This document shows, one piece after another, positions 8,410 to 18,111 of a stretch of 64,000 nt of DNA. The first letter of the stretch is position 1. The number at the start of each line of letters is the position of its first letter. Made by a program: the position numbers and the translations under genes. The notes under the pieces were generated by a model. It worked only from the letters and a program-made list of their open reading frames with translations. It ran no database searches and was not told the origin of the DNA. This stretch comes from Fuerstiella marisgermanici (lineage in GTDB: Bacteria > Planctomycetota > Planctomycetia > Planctomycetales > Planctomycetaceae), in contig NZ_CP017641.1 in the NCBI RefSeq assembly GCF_001983935.1, positions 6,605,001-6,669,000 on the forward strand, given 5' to 3'.

Positions 8410-9990
8410 CTAACTGAAGAACCGCTTCAAGTGAGCTTCTTCCGGTGGTTTTGTTGCCAGAGAGACAACAACCATGGCAAGTGTCGAAACGGCAATCATC
8501 GCCGTCACCGGCATCAGGTCATAGGATGTGCCAGCGACGCTCACGTTAAGCAGAAACTCACTCAGCGGTTTCCCACTGTTGACGGCATTCATAAACAACC
8601 AGCCCCACGTTGCGGCGGCCGCGATGATGCAGGCGTACGCCCCGGCGCGAGTTAGCCTTCGCCAGTAAACGGCCGCAAAAATCAGCGGGAACAGACTGGA
8701 AAAGCCGCTAAAGCACCACACTCCCAGGCCGAAGACACCTCGGGGATCCAGCAGGCTGAAACCGTACGTGACGGCAACAACCAGGATGATAAACGTTCGA
8801 GTCCAGAAGACGGTTTGTTTGTCAGACATTTCCCCCTTCGTGAAGTATCGCTTGGCAATGTCGTTGGTGAACATCGTTCCCATGCACAGAAACTGGCTGT
8901 CCAGAGAACTCATGATTGCCGCCAGGACGCCAGCCGACAGGAAGCCGCCGAGAATCGGACCGGACAGTCCTTTGACCAGCATCGGGAGTACCTTGTTCTG
9001 GTCTCCCGCTGCTTCGTGGCTTAATCTGGCCAGTGGTTTTACGAGGTCCATCGCCACGTCGGTTGTCGCCCAAATGCCGAGCATGATGCAAGGCACCCAA
9101 ACCAGCATGATGCAGATTGGATGAGCCACCACAGCCAGCTTGAAGGAATTCGCACTCTTCGCCGTCAGCCAGTGCTGGAACAGATGCGGAAACATGCCGA
9201 CGGAAAGTGGAATGAACATGTAGCTAAGAAATACCGACGGCGACGTATCCGATCGGCTGGCCCATTTGGCATCGACGGCAGCTGACGCGGCTCGCATATT
9301 TTCAATCGCGGTACCTTCGCCCAACCCAGACGCGATTACGAAAAACGTCAAGACGCCTAGTACCATGAAGGCGAGCGTTTGAAAGGTGTTCGCCCACGCG
9401 GTGCCTCGCATGCCGCCGAAAAACACATAGATCAGTACAACGCAGCAAATGACGAGCGACCCCAGCGGCGCTGGCACGGCACCCACTGATGGAGGCACGG
9501 CCGGGTTGCCTGGAAACAATTCCGGAAACGCTCCACTGGTAAACACATTCACGACAGTGCCCGCGCCCAGAATTCCGGCAAGGATATACACAATCACCAT
9601 GGCGACCAGAATTGGAAACAGGATCAGTCCGATGTTGGGACTCTGCAGGCGGTCTCGGAAAAATTCAATCTGAGTTGTGTATCCATGTTTATGGCCCAGC
9701 TTCCAGACTCGAACACCAATCAGGAAGAAGCACAGCGAATGCACAATGGCACTCGACGATGCCATCTTGCCGTAGACGCCGATTCCGTTTTGCCAGGCTT
9801 CGCCGGTTGAGCCAATCAATGCGAACGCTGTCATCGTCGTGCCAAATAATGACATCAACAGCATGAACGGACCGATCGAATGGCCCGCGAGTTGGTAGTC
9901 TTTTCCGCTGCCTGAAAATAATCGGCTGGACGAAAGCCCCAGCAATAACAGGAGGCCGAGGTAGCACGAGATGATAATGACACTGGTCAT
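8410..9990 (-). CDS. Sodium:solute symporter (SSS family)
   Basis: 526 residues, about 13 hydrophobic segments spread over the whole length, as expected for the SSS/LeuT-fold family. Typical features include the N-terminal helix followed by G-R-x-like polar turns (S-G-S-G-K-D-Y-Q-L-A-G), F-G-T-T-M-T-A-F, F-F-G-G-M-R-G-T-A-W-A-N, and A-A-I-M-S-S-L-D-S-Q-F in the sodium-site region. Substrate cannot be read from sequence; family members carry sugars, proline, pantothenate or monocarboxylates. Its ATG overlaps the stop of the small DUF3311-like gene (ATGA), so the two are translationally coupled. Confidence 0.92.
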   Translation of the reverse strand: MTSVIIISCYLGLLLLLGLSSSRLFSGSGKDYQLAGHSIGPFMLLMSLFGTTMTAFALIGSTGEAWQNGIGVYGKMASSSAIVHSLCFFLIGVRVWKLGHKHGYTTQIEFFRDRLQSPNIGLILFPILVAMVIVYILAGILGAGTVVNVFTSGAFPELFPGNPAVPPSVGAVPAPLGSLVICCVVLIYVFFGGMRGTAWANTFQTLAFMVLGVLTFFVIASGLGEGTAIENMRAASAAVDAKWASRSDTSPSVFLSYMFIPLSVGMFPHLFQHWLTAKSANSFKLAVVAHPICIMLVWVPCIMLGIWATTDVAMDLVKPLARLSHEAAGDQNKVLPMLVKGLSGPILGGFLSAGVLAAIMSSLDSQFLCMGTMFTNDIAKRYFTKGEMSDKQTVFWTRTFIILVVAVTYGFSLLDPRGVFGLGVWCFSGFSSLFPLIFAAVYWRRLTRAGAYACIIAAAATWGWLFMNAVNSGKPLSEFLLNVSVAGTSYDLMPVTAMIAVSTLAMVVVSLATKPPEEAHLKRFFS

Positions 9991-10205
9991 GCGTCACCTC
10001 CATCCGTCACGTCGGTCGAATCGTCGACGGGCCACGCAAATTTGGTCGCCAGGAACCAGACGATGCCTGCACTGAGTGAGATGCCGGCGTGATAGAACAA
10101 ACCGATCGGCATGATTCCGCCCACCAGTGTTGCGTCTTCCCAGAACCAAAGATCGTGATGCAGAACGGCAAGGAGCGCTACAAGGCCCCAAACGCAGTAT
10201 TTCAT
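9987..10205 (-). CDS. Small DUF3311-like membrane protein, symporter partner
   Basis: 72 residues from the ATG at 10205. The reading frame extends further upstream (to 10391), but that part is unlike protein and the family begins M-K-Y-x-x-W-G-L. Two transmembrane helices flank a short loop with H-H-D-x-W-F-W. Small proteins of the DUF3311 type are commonly found just upstream of SSS symporters, and here the stop overlaps the symporter start by 4 nt (ATGA). A role as accessory subunit or assembly factor of the transporter is inference. No clear Shine-Dalgarno site precedes it. Confidence 0.75.
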   Translation of the reverse strand: MKYCVWGLVALLAVLHHDLWFWEDATLVGGIMPIGLFYHAGISLSAGIVWFLATKFAWPVDDSTDVTDGGDA

Positions 10206-10432
10206 GAGGTGGGTCTCAGTAAGAGGTTGGTGGGCGGGGCCAATCCGTTGAACAATCAAGCAGCTGCCGACTTCCATCCTGTTCGACTGATGCGAGCGCC
10301 GCATTCCTGGCATAATTCCGGCAGGCATGTCGCCTTCGTTCGCAATTGTACGGCAGAATGAGCTCCCCACTGATCCTACACATCCCGCCACAATTTAACA
10401 GGAATCCGCCTATTCAACTCCTAAAAATTGCC

Positions 10433-10452
10433 GGGCCGGGACGCCCCGGCCC
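10433..10452 (-). terminator. GC-rich hairpin, probable terminator of the small minus-strand gene
   Basis: An 8-bp perfect stem (GGGCCGGG / CCCGGCCC) with a 4-nt loop. Read on the minus strand it is followed within a few bases by a run of five T, the usual shape of an intrinsic terminator. It lies about 100 nt downstream of the small ORF ending at 10556. Confidence 0.6.
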
Positions 10453-10555
10453 ACGGTTGGGGTGGTCGGCGGGCGGCATGCAATCTCGATCGTCAGCGAT
10501 GCTCGTGCTGGGCGGTGGTCGAGCTGGCCGCGTCAGAGAATTGCGCCACCATTTT

Positions 10556-10756
10556 TCACGCGGCTCGACGCGGACGGATCACGAAATCTACCAGTGGACG
10601 CGATTGTGGCGGTGCAGAAGCCTGCAATCGCTGGATCAGAAGCCGATGCTTTTGAATTTCCAGACTGTACAACGCTTCCGTCAGACTCAGCACGTCGGGC
10701 GAAGGCCCTGGTGCAGAATTCGGTTGATGAGCATTGTCCGGTGTGCTGTCGTCCAT
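10556..10756 (-). CDS. Small hypothetical protein
   Basis: 66 residues from the ATG at 10756, preceded by a weak GGA. Sequence begins M-D-D-S-T-P-D-N and ends in a basic R-P-R-R-A-A; the middle (L-S-L-T-E-A-L-Y-S-L-E-I-Q-K-H-R-L-L-I-Q) would form one amphipathic helix. I do not recognise a family. Support for it being real is the coding-like codon choice and the terminator-like hairpin downstream. It lies 142 nt downstream of larC on the same strand, so it may be at the end of that transcript. Confidence 0.45.
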   Translation of the reverse strand: MDDSTPDNAHQPNSAPGPSPDVLSLTEALYSLEIQKHRLLIQRLQASAPPQSRPLVDFVIRPRRAA

Positions 10757-10898
10757 TCGAATTCCATTTCGAATAAGAACGTGAGATTCCGCGTGCGGCC
10801 TCAGAAAAATCGAACCGCAGACGAACACCGATCAACGCAGATTCCGGACTGTGAATTATCCGTTGGAATCGAATTTTGTTCGTGATTCCTGCTGCGTT

Positions 10899-12209
<1,311 letters not shown>

Positions 12210-12241
12210 GTTCGGTTTTCTACTCTTGTATCGTATCGAAA

Positions 12242-12272
12242 GAAGCCCGGCTTTTCGGGAAAGCCGGGCTTC
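12242..12272 (-). terminator. Perfect 13-bp hairpin after the PQQ propeller gene
   Basis: Stem GAAGCCCGGCTTT with its exact complement and a 5-nt loop. It lies 30 nt downstream of the stop of the minus-strand propeller gene (12303) and before larC. After the stem the minus strand reads only three T, so it may be a weak intrinsic terminator or an RNA-stabilising hairpin. Confidence 0.6.
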
Positions 12273-12302
12273 AGGATGGTTGGGGTCGCTGTTTGGGGCG
12301 TA

Positions 12303-13592
12303 TTATGGTTTTCGAATCGCCCACAGGGAATCGAACGTCCGCAGATAAATTGTGCCGTTTGCGATCACGGGCGAGGCTGACATTGCTTCGCCGGTTTCGT
12401 TTTGGGCCACGATTTCGAACTTGCGACCCGTCTTCACAACCGTGATCTTTCCGTCGCGAGCCGTCAGGTAAATGTGGCCGTCGGCATAGACCGGGGACGC
12501 TCGATGGCGGTTGTTATGAGTGCGTTCCATATACACTTCTTCGCCGGTTTCGCGATCGAGCACCAGCAGCATGCCGTTCTCGCGACACAGGTACACGAGG
12601 TCGTCCAGGATCAGAGGCGAAGGAACATCAGGCGTGTTCTTGTCGCGAACCCATCTGATCGCGTTTTTATCATTCGTGATGTCGCCCTTCGCATCGGCCC
12701 TCACGGCGAAGACAGGACCGTTTTTGGCGGTCGGGCATACAACGATGCCTTCCGCAGCCGCGGGTGAGGCGACAAAACGCAGAGTCGGGTGGTAGTCTCG
12801 CTTGGGATCTTCATGAGGGTTCAAGCCGCCCAGTCGCCAGATTTCTTTGCCGTCTTCCAGCGAGTACGCGACCGTGTAATCGGCTCCGTGAGTGATCAGA
12901 TAGGTCAGTCCGCCAAAGTCATACAACATCGGTGACGCATACGAATGCTCGTTCTCCTTGGCGGCGGCAGTCACACGATCCGTCTTCCAGATAGTTTCGC
13001 CGTTGGTCGCATCAATCGCGGCGACCATGGCTTCCTGAGTATCAGGTTTGCCGTCGCCGTGAATGAGCTGCACAAACAAGCGGCCATTGTGAAGTACGGG
13101 CGTCGCCGACATGCCGAACGCGATGTCGAACTCACCAAAGCGGTCCTGCAGATTGACCTTCCACACGGATTTGCCATCTACCGTCACGCATTCCAGGTGT
13201 CCGGTGGACATAAACGTCCACACGTGTTTGCCGTCAGTGATGGGCGACGGTGATGCTGAGTTGCCTTCATCGCCTCGCACATCTTTGTTTCCTTTGCCAA
13301 CTTCGTGTCGCCACAGTTCTTTACCGTTCGTGCCAATACACAGAAGCAACAGCTGTTCGCCGTCGATGGTCGTCAGGAAGATGCGATCGCCCCAAACGAC
13401 GGGAGTCGCTCCGGCAGGACCGGGAAGAGGCACCTTCCAGGCGAGGTTCTTATCGGCCGACCATTCTGTCGGAACGCCAGTTTCGGTGGAGATCCCGTTG
13501 CTGGTGGGACCGCGCCAGGATCCCCAGTTATCGGCGAAGCACAGGCTTGAAATCGTTACCGCCAAGCAAATCGTGGCACATCTAGTCATCAT
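12303..13592 (-). CDS. Secreted PQQ-type beta-propeller protein
   Basis: 429 residues from the ATG at 13592 (a second ATG follows directly). A signal peptide (M-M-T-R-C-A-T-I-C-L-A-V, then about L-C-F-A) is followed by the N-W-G-S-W-R-G-P-T-S-N-G motif that opens planctomycete PQQ-like propellers, then repeated W-K-x-x-L and G-K-E-L-W-R blades. No dehydrogenase active-site or haem motif is visible, so this is probably a BamB-like binding propeller and not a quinoprotein enzyme. The start overlaps the end of the FG-GAP gene upstream by 11 nt, so the two form an operon. Confidence 0.88.
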   Translation of the reverse strand: MMTRCATICLAVTISSLCFADNWGSWRGPTSNGISTETGVPTEWSADKNLAWKVPLPGPAGATPVVWGDRIFLTTIDGEQLLLLCIGTNGKELWRHEVGKGNKDVRGDEGNSASPSPITDGKHVWTFMSTGHLECVTVDGKSVWKVNLQDRFGEFDIAFGMSATPVLHNGRLFVQLIHGDGKPDTQEAMVAAIDATNGETIWKTDRVTAAAKENEHSYASPMLYDFGGLTYLITHGADYTVAYSLEDGKEIWRLGGLNPHEDPKRDYHPTLRFVASPAAAEGIVVCPTAKNGPVFAVRADAKGDITNDKNAIRWVRDKNTPDVPSPLILDDLVYLCRENGMLLVLDRETGEEVYMERTHNNRHRASPVYADGHIYLTARDGKITVVKTGRKFEIVAQNETGEAMSASPVIANGTIYLRTFDSLWAIRKP

Positions 13593-14775
13593 TTTTTTCG
13601 TCTTTCTTTGCCGGATTCTGATACCACACCACGTTGTTGCTTTGTCGCCCGGCCACCAGGAAATCGTTATCGCCATCGGCGTCCAGATCGACCACTCGGA
13701 TATCGTACGCTTCCTGGTTCGTGCCGACAATGTGGCGAACGAACTTGCCGCCGCCGTCGTTTTCATACCACGCACAAATCTTACTGCCGTAGGCACAGGT
13801 GGCGGCGTCGAGGTCTCCATCGCCGTCAATGTCCACAACCTGCAGGCAATGAGGTTCCTGAATCTCTGCGTCGATTGTATGAATCTTCCAGTCCGGCGCT
13901 TCGAACCAGATCACTCCGTTGCCATGCCCTCGTGAGGCCAGCAGGTCGACCTTGCCATCACCGTTGATGTCACCAGGATGAATGTTGGTGGCTCCGGGAT
14001 GAACGCCAGGCAGCTCATGCTTTTTCCAAACCTGTTTCGGATCGGTCGGGGCTTCCCACCAGGAAAACCATTCGCCCATGCCGGATTTATCCGTCGGCCC
14101 GCCCTTGGCCCCGCTTACCGCATCCGGACGACCATCGCCGTTGATATCTCCAAAGCCAAGGTAGTGACTTAGCCCCGGCGCATCGCGGTCCGCAAAGATG
14201 TGGCGCTGCCACGGATCGCTGGACCGAGGATTCTTCGGCGGCGATAACCAGGCCAGCGAATCGGGAAACGGGTCCGCTGGCTGAGCACTCGTGGCCAGCA
14301 AATCAATGCGGCCATCGTTGTCGACATCGCCTTTAATGATGCCATGGATGCCGTGAACCTGATCGTCGATCAGCCGCCGCGTCCATTTTTCCGTGAGCGG
14401 TTTGTCGGGCTGTTCGTACCACATGATCAGGCCCGGGTTGTAGCGAGCGCCGATGTAGTCTTCGTCGCCATCGCCGTCCACGTCGTAGGTTTCGCTGTGG
14501 ATGTAGCGGCCTCCGTGATTGGTGTCGAGCTTCACTTCTTTCCAATCAGGGCCGACAAACAGCCGAGTGATCCCCTTGCCGGTGTCAGCGATGACGTCAA
14601 CGACGCCGTCGCGCGTGTAGTCGGCGGCAACCGCAGTGGTGCAGGCACCGCCTTCCCAGATCACATGCTTCACCCACCCGGGCTCGGCTTGAAGCTCGTC
14701 ATCCGCGATCAGGAAATGGGGCGCGGCGAAGTTTGTGGCGACAAAAAGGGCCACCGTAAATGCACTTAATTTCAT
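13582..14775 (-). CDS. Secreted FG-GAP/VCBS-repeat protein
   Basis: 397 residues. An N-terminal signal peptide (about residues 1-24) is followed by at least five calcium-binding-like D-x-D-x-D-G motifs (Y-D-V-D-G-D-G-D-E-D, D-V-D-N-D-G-R-I-D, D-I-N-G-D-G-R-P-D, D-I-N-G-D-G-K-V-D, D-I-D-G-D-G-D-L-D, D-L-D-A-D-G-D-N-D), the mark of integrin-like FG-GAP propellers. This predicts a secreted or periplasmic calcium-stabilised propeller with a binding role. It is first in the operon with the PQQ propeller and divergent from the TIM-barrel gene, 98 nt apart. Confidence 0.9.
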   Translation of the reverse strand: MKLSAFTVALFVATNFAAPHFLIADDELQAEPGWVKHVIWEGGACTTAVAADYTRDGVVDVIADTGKGITRLFVGPDWKEVKLDTNHGGRYIHSETYDVDGDGDEDYIGARYNPGLIMWYEQPDKPLTEKWTRRLIDDQVHGIHGIIKGDVDNDGRIDLLATSAQPADPFPDSLAWLSPPKNPRSSDPWQRHIFADRDAPGLSHYLGFGDINGDGRPDAVSGAKGGPTDKSGMGEWFSWWEAPTDPKQVWKKHELPGVHPGATNIHPGDINGDGKVDLLASRGHGNGVIWFEAPDWKIHTIDAEIQEPHCLQVVDIDGDGDLDAATCAYGSKICAWYENDGGGKFVRHIVGTNQEAYDIRVVDLDADGDNDFLVAGRQSNNVVWYQNPAKKDEKNDD

Positions 14776-14873
14776 GATCGAACCTGACGGCGTTCAGTGG
14801 GCAACTGAGGGGAATTCATTATGCTGGGTGCAAGCCTGTTTTCCAATCACTGGACCGAATTCCCACGCTTCCT

Positions 14874-15692
14874 ATGACCGCCTTTCAATACAGCCTGAAT
14901 TCCAGCACCATCAAGACCACGCCGATTCTGGACAAGATTCGCGTCGCCGCCGAGGCGGGATACGCTGGAATCGAATTGTGGCATGACGATATCGACGCAC
15001 ATATCGAAGCGGGGGGAACCGTCGACGACGTTCGCAAGTGCGTTGACGATCACGGCATAAAGGTGCCCACTACGATTCACATGAAGGACTGGTTTCAGCC
15101 GGCAGGCGAAGAGCACGTCAAGGCCATGGACATCGCCAAACGAAAACTCGAACAGGCGGCGGCCGTCGGAGCACCTCACACGGTATCAGGCCCGCCTCAC
15201 GGTAAAGCCGACCGGGCACTCGGCAAACGACATTATCACGAACTCCTCATGCTGGGCGCTCAATTCGGCGTCCGACCAGCCTTCGAATATCTTGGTTTTA
15301 TCGAAGACCTCAAGACAATCGACGATGCCATCGAAATTGCCGAAGGCAGTGCTCACCCGAACGCCTGCATCGTGCTGGATCCCTTCCACTGCTACGTCGG
15401 CGGCGGCGGTGTGGAATCAATTGCGAAGTTGACGGCCGAACAGGTGGCCGTTTCGCATTTCAACGACGCTCCGGCGGAGCCTGATCCCAGCACGCAACGC
15501 GACCCGGATCGAGTGATGCCTGGTGATGGTGCGATCGACTTGAAACGGTACTGCGAGCTGTTGAAGCAAATAGACTACTCCGGGTTTCTGTCGCTGGAAT
15601 TATTCCGCCCCGACCTGTGGGAACAGGACCCGCTGGACGTCGCGAAGCTGGGCCTCGAAAAGATGCGGGCGGTCGCGGAAACCGATAGTTAG
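14874..15692 (+). CDS. Sugar phosphate isomerase/epimerase-like TIM-barrel protein
   Basis: 272 residues, no signal peptide, so cytoplasmic. It follows the xylose isomerase-like (AP endonuclease family 2) fold: A-A-E-A-G-Y-A-G-I-E-L-W near the N-terminus, F-E-Y-L-G-F in the middle, I-V-L-D-P-F-H-C-Y, V-S-H-F-N-D-A, and L-S-L-E-L-F near the end. The E, D, H and E residues in these strands are the usual divalent metal ligands. The substrate (inosose, hydroxypyruvate or a ketose) cannot be told from sequence. Its start is divergent from the FG-GAP gene. Confidence 0.88.
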   Translation: MTAFQYSLNSSTIKTTPILDKIRVAAEAGYAGIELWHDDIDAHIEAGGTVDDVRKCVDDHGIKVPTTIHMKDWFQPAGEEHVKAMDIAKRKLEQAAAVGAPHTVSGPPHGKADRALGKRHYHELLMLGAQFGVRPAFEYLGFIEDLKTIDDAIEIAEGSAHPNACIVLDPFHCYVGGGGVESIAKLTAEQVAVSHFNDAPAEPDPSTQRDPDRVMPGDGAIDLKRYCELLKQIDYSGFLSLELFRPDLWEQDPLDVAKLGLEKMRAVAETDS

Positions 15693-15762
15693 AGCGGTTT
15701 TCCGCGTGTTGTGGACGGTTCGGGCTCGTGGGAAACAGCCCTCATCGTAAGACAAGCTTTCT

Positions 15763-15793
15763 CCGCGGCCACAAGTCAGCGAGATTCGCTGTA
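15763..15793. repeat. 31-nt dispersed palindromic repeat, copy 1
   Basis: This intergenic stretch is identical, in reverse complement, to 55101-55131. It contains the perfect palindrome CAGCGAnnnTCGCTG and a GGCCACAAG-type flank. It lies between the TIM-barrel gene and the HtrA-like gene, 70 nt after the stop. Confidence 0.8.
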
Positions 15794-15898
15794 GTGACTC
15801 AAGCCAAAATCGTTGGTATGATCACGTGACACTGCTGTCGCAGTCTTTCGAGGTTTTCTGCCTCAATCAAAGCTGATTCTGTACCTGAAATCAAACTT

Positions 15899-16864
15899 AT
15901 GACACGTCGCCATTTTCGCTCCGTGATTTTGCTGCTGGCAGTTGGCTGTTTGCCGACATCGCTTTTCGCAGACACCATTGTCTTGAAATCAGGGCAAAAG
16001 ATTGTCGGTCAGGTCCTGAAGACTCAGTCGGACACTCTGTTTGTTGACATCGGCGTCGACATCGTGCGAGTACCACTGAATCGGATTCAGGAGCACGTGA
16101 AGGACAAGACAGACACTGAGCCCGCCGCCGTCAAGACCGACGCGGGGCTGCTTCGCACCGCAAAGATGCCGACGCGTACCGTTAAGGATTTGGTTAGCCA
16201 GTTTGGTGAAGGCGTTGTTCTTGTGCAAAATCCGGAAGGGCTCGGCTCCGGTTTTATTATCAGCAAGTCAGGCCACTGCGTCACAAATTTTCACGTTGTC
16301 GAAGGCCAGACGCGCGTCGCCGTCACCATTTTTCATCGCACCGAAAGTGGAGAACTGGAGCGGGTCGCGATACGTGACGTGAAGATCTTGGCGCTGAATC
16401 CGCATTTCGATCTGGCGTTGCTGCAGATTCCGAAACAGGAAAATCTGGAATTCCAGCCGGTCTACGTGGCAGACGACGATTCTCATCGAGAGGGCGATGC
16501 CGTGTTCGCGATTGGCAGCCCGTTGGGACTGGAGCGATCAGTTTCCGAAGGCATCGTTAGCACTCGCAGCCGCAACATGGACGGCATCGTGTACATCCAA
16601 ACGACCGCTCAAATCAATCCCGGCAACAGTGGCGGGCCATTATTCAACACGCGCGGCGAAGTGGTGGGCGTGATCAACATGAAGCTGACGTTTGGCGAAG
16701 GTCTGGGCTTCGCGATCCCGGTCGCGTATCTGCGTCACTTCATCGCGAACCGGGATGCATTTGCCTACGACCGCACGAATCCAAACACAGGCTACCACTA
16801 CCTGCAACCGCCGCGACGCACAAATCCGAAACAGATTTACGACGTTTTGAAGGAGACTGAATAG
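15899..16864 (+). CDS. Periplasmic trypsin-like serine protease (HtrA/S1C type, no PDZ)
   Basis: 321 residues. A signal peptide covers about residues 1-24, then a short beta domain (I-V-L-K-S-G-Q-K-I-V-G-Q-V), then the chymotrypsin-fold protease. The catalytic triad is visible: His132 in T-N-F-H-V-V, Asp171 in H-F-D-L-A-L-L and Ser244 in P-G-N-S-G-G-P-L. G-S-G-F-I-I and I-G-S-P-L-G match the S1C family. The frame ends soon after the protease domain, so the PDZ domains of DegP are absent. Likely role: protein quality control or regulated proteolysis outside the cytoplasm. Confidence 0.92.
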   Translation: MTRRHFRSVILLLAVGCLPTSLFADTIVLKSGQKIVGQVLKTQSDTLFVDIGVDIVRVPLNRIQEHVKDKTDTEPAAVKTDAGLLRTAKMPTRTVKDLVSQFGEGVVLVQNPEGLGSGFIISKSGHCVTNFHVVEGQTRVAVTIFHRTESGELERVAIRDVKILALNPHFDLALLQIPKQENLEFQPVYVADDDSHREGDAVFAIGSPLGLERSVSEGIVSTRSRNMDGIVYIQTTAQINPGNSGGPLFNTRGEVVGVINMKLTFGEGLGFAIPVAYLRHFIANRDAFAYDRTNPNTGYHYLQPPRRTNPKQIYDVLKETE

Positions 16865-17544
16865 GCGGCGGAAAATGTAATCGACAGGATTTGCAGAGCT
16901 CAGACGAATACGAGCCCTACGACACGTCACGGTGTCAATCTGCTGTTGTGTGTCCCGCCGAAGTTCGACGCCGTAACCCCTTGCGGGGCGCCGGGAAGCA
17001 TAGCGACAGTCGAACATCGTCGGTCCCTGCCGATTGCAATCTTCGTCATGGCATTTGGCCGCCGCGCATGAGATAAGCCCGGCAGCTCTCCGTAACCGCA
17101 GGGCCATTCGCTTATAATTGATTTGGGATGAATGCCGCGGGTGCTGCCAGCGCTATCTGTGGTGCATATATTCAGGAAGCGTACGCTGGCAGGACCGGTG
17201 TCACTCAAATTTTGCGGACTCAACGCGGCTGGGTTATTTCAAGCCGTTGGCTGTCCGAACGACGCGAGCCCCACGCAGCAGCGGGCCAGAAGCTGCGCGG
17301 GGTCGCTCGATCGGCCCAGTTATCGGTACAATCTGGAGACCAGACTGACACCGGTCGTAGAGCCACCCTCTAACACGAAAACCGGCCCCCGACTCCGCAC
17401 AAACTTTTCGGAAAAAAAGACGAGTACCCCAAAGCCAGCGTTTTACAACGTTTGCCACTTCAGACATTGATCAGTTGAAAGGTCGTGTCGCGAAGTAGAT
17501 AATACCCTACCTTCGGCGTGCAATTGTCACCTAAAGCAAGCCCA
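16865..17544. other. Intergenic region without recognised gene
   Basis: About 680 nt between the protease gene and the sigma factor gene. Several short frames are open on both strands, but none shows protein-like composition, a ribosome site or a known motif. It presumably holds the promoter of the sigma/kinase pair; I could not pick out a convincing -35/-10. Confidence 0.4.
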
Positions 17545-18102
17545 ATGCCTGACCCTTCCGCAACTCAGATCCTACTGGCTTCACAAAGCGGGGACAGTCA
17601 GGCGGTTGAAAAGTTGTTTCCCATTGTTTACGGCGAATTGCGTTCGATAGCGCATCGCCATCTGGCAGGCAACTCGCTGTCAAACCAGTTTTGCACCACA
17701 GATCTGGTTCACGAAGCGTATTTGAAGCTCATTGATCACCGAAAAGTTTCGTGGAGAAGCCGGACGCACTTTTTTGCGATCGGTTCCCGAGTCATGCGGC
17801 AGGTGCTGGTGGATCGCGCTCGCCAGAATGTGGCCATTAAACGCGGCGGCGGTCAAATCCATCTGAGTCTGGAAGAAGGCCTGCTGTCTCGCACAGACGA
17901 CCGCCATGTGCTGGCCGTTGAAGATGCGCTGCAACGACTGGAAGAAGTGAGTTCTCAGCAGGCAAAAATTGTTGAGATGCGATTCTTCGGCGGGATGACG
18001 ATGGACGAAGTCGCGGACGAAATGGAGATGTCCAAGCGATGGGTTGAGGCCGAATGGACCATGATTCGAGCGTGGTTGCGGGCCGAACTGAGCGAAGATT
18101 AG
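17545..18102 (+). CDS. ECF-type RNA polymerase sigma factor (planctomycete Sig-70_X6-like)
   Basis: 185 residues from the ATG at 17545; a GTG at 17518 would add nine residues. The region-2 helices read A-V-E-K-L-F-P-I-V-Y-G-E-L-R-S-I-A and T-T-D-L-V-H-E-A-Y-L-K-L; region 4 reads Q-A-K-I-V-E-M-R-F-F-G-G-M-T-M-D-E-V-A with an ending S-K-R-W-V-E-A-E-W-T. This is the ECF group common in Planctomycetes and Acidobacteria that pairs with Ser/Thr kinases. The kinase gene starts 9 nt after its stop, so the kinase probably controls this sigma factor. Confidence 0.92.
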   Translation: MPDPSATQILLASQSGDSQAVEKLFPIVYGELRSIAHRHLAGNSLSNQFCTTDLVHEAYLKLIDHRKVSWRSRTHFFAIGSRVMRQVLVDRARQNVAIKRGGGQIHLSLEEGLLSRTDDRHVLAVEDALQRLEEVSSQQAKIVEMRFFGGMTMDEVADEMEMSKRWVEAEWTMIRAWLRAELSED

Positions 18103-18111
18103 AACTGAATC

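Noticed and set aside
10346-10885. 179-codon plus frame in the gap after the DUF3311-like gene
   Set aside because: Runs through a terminator hairpin and has no protein-like composition; the opposite-strand small ORF is the better candidate.
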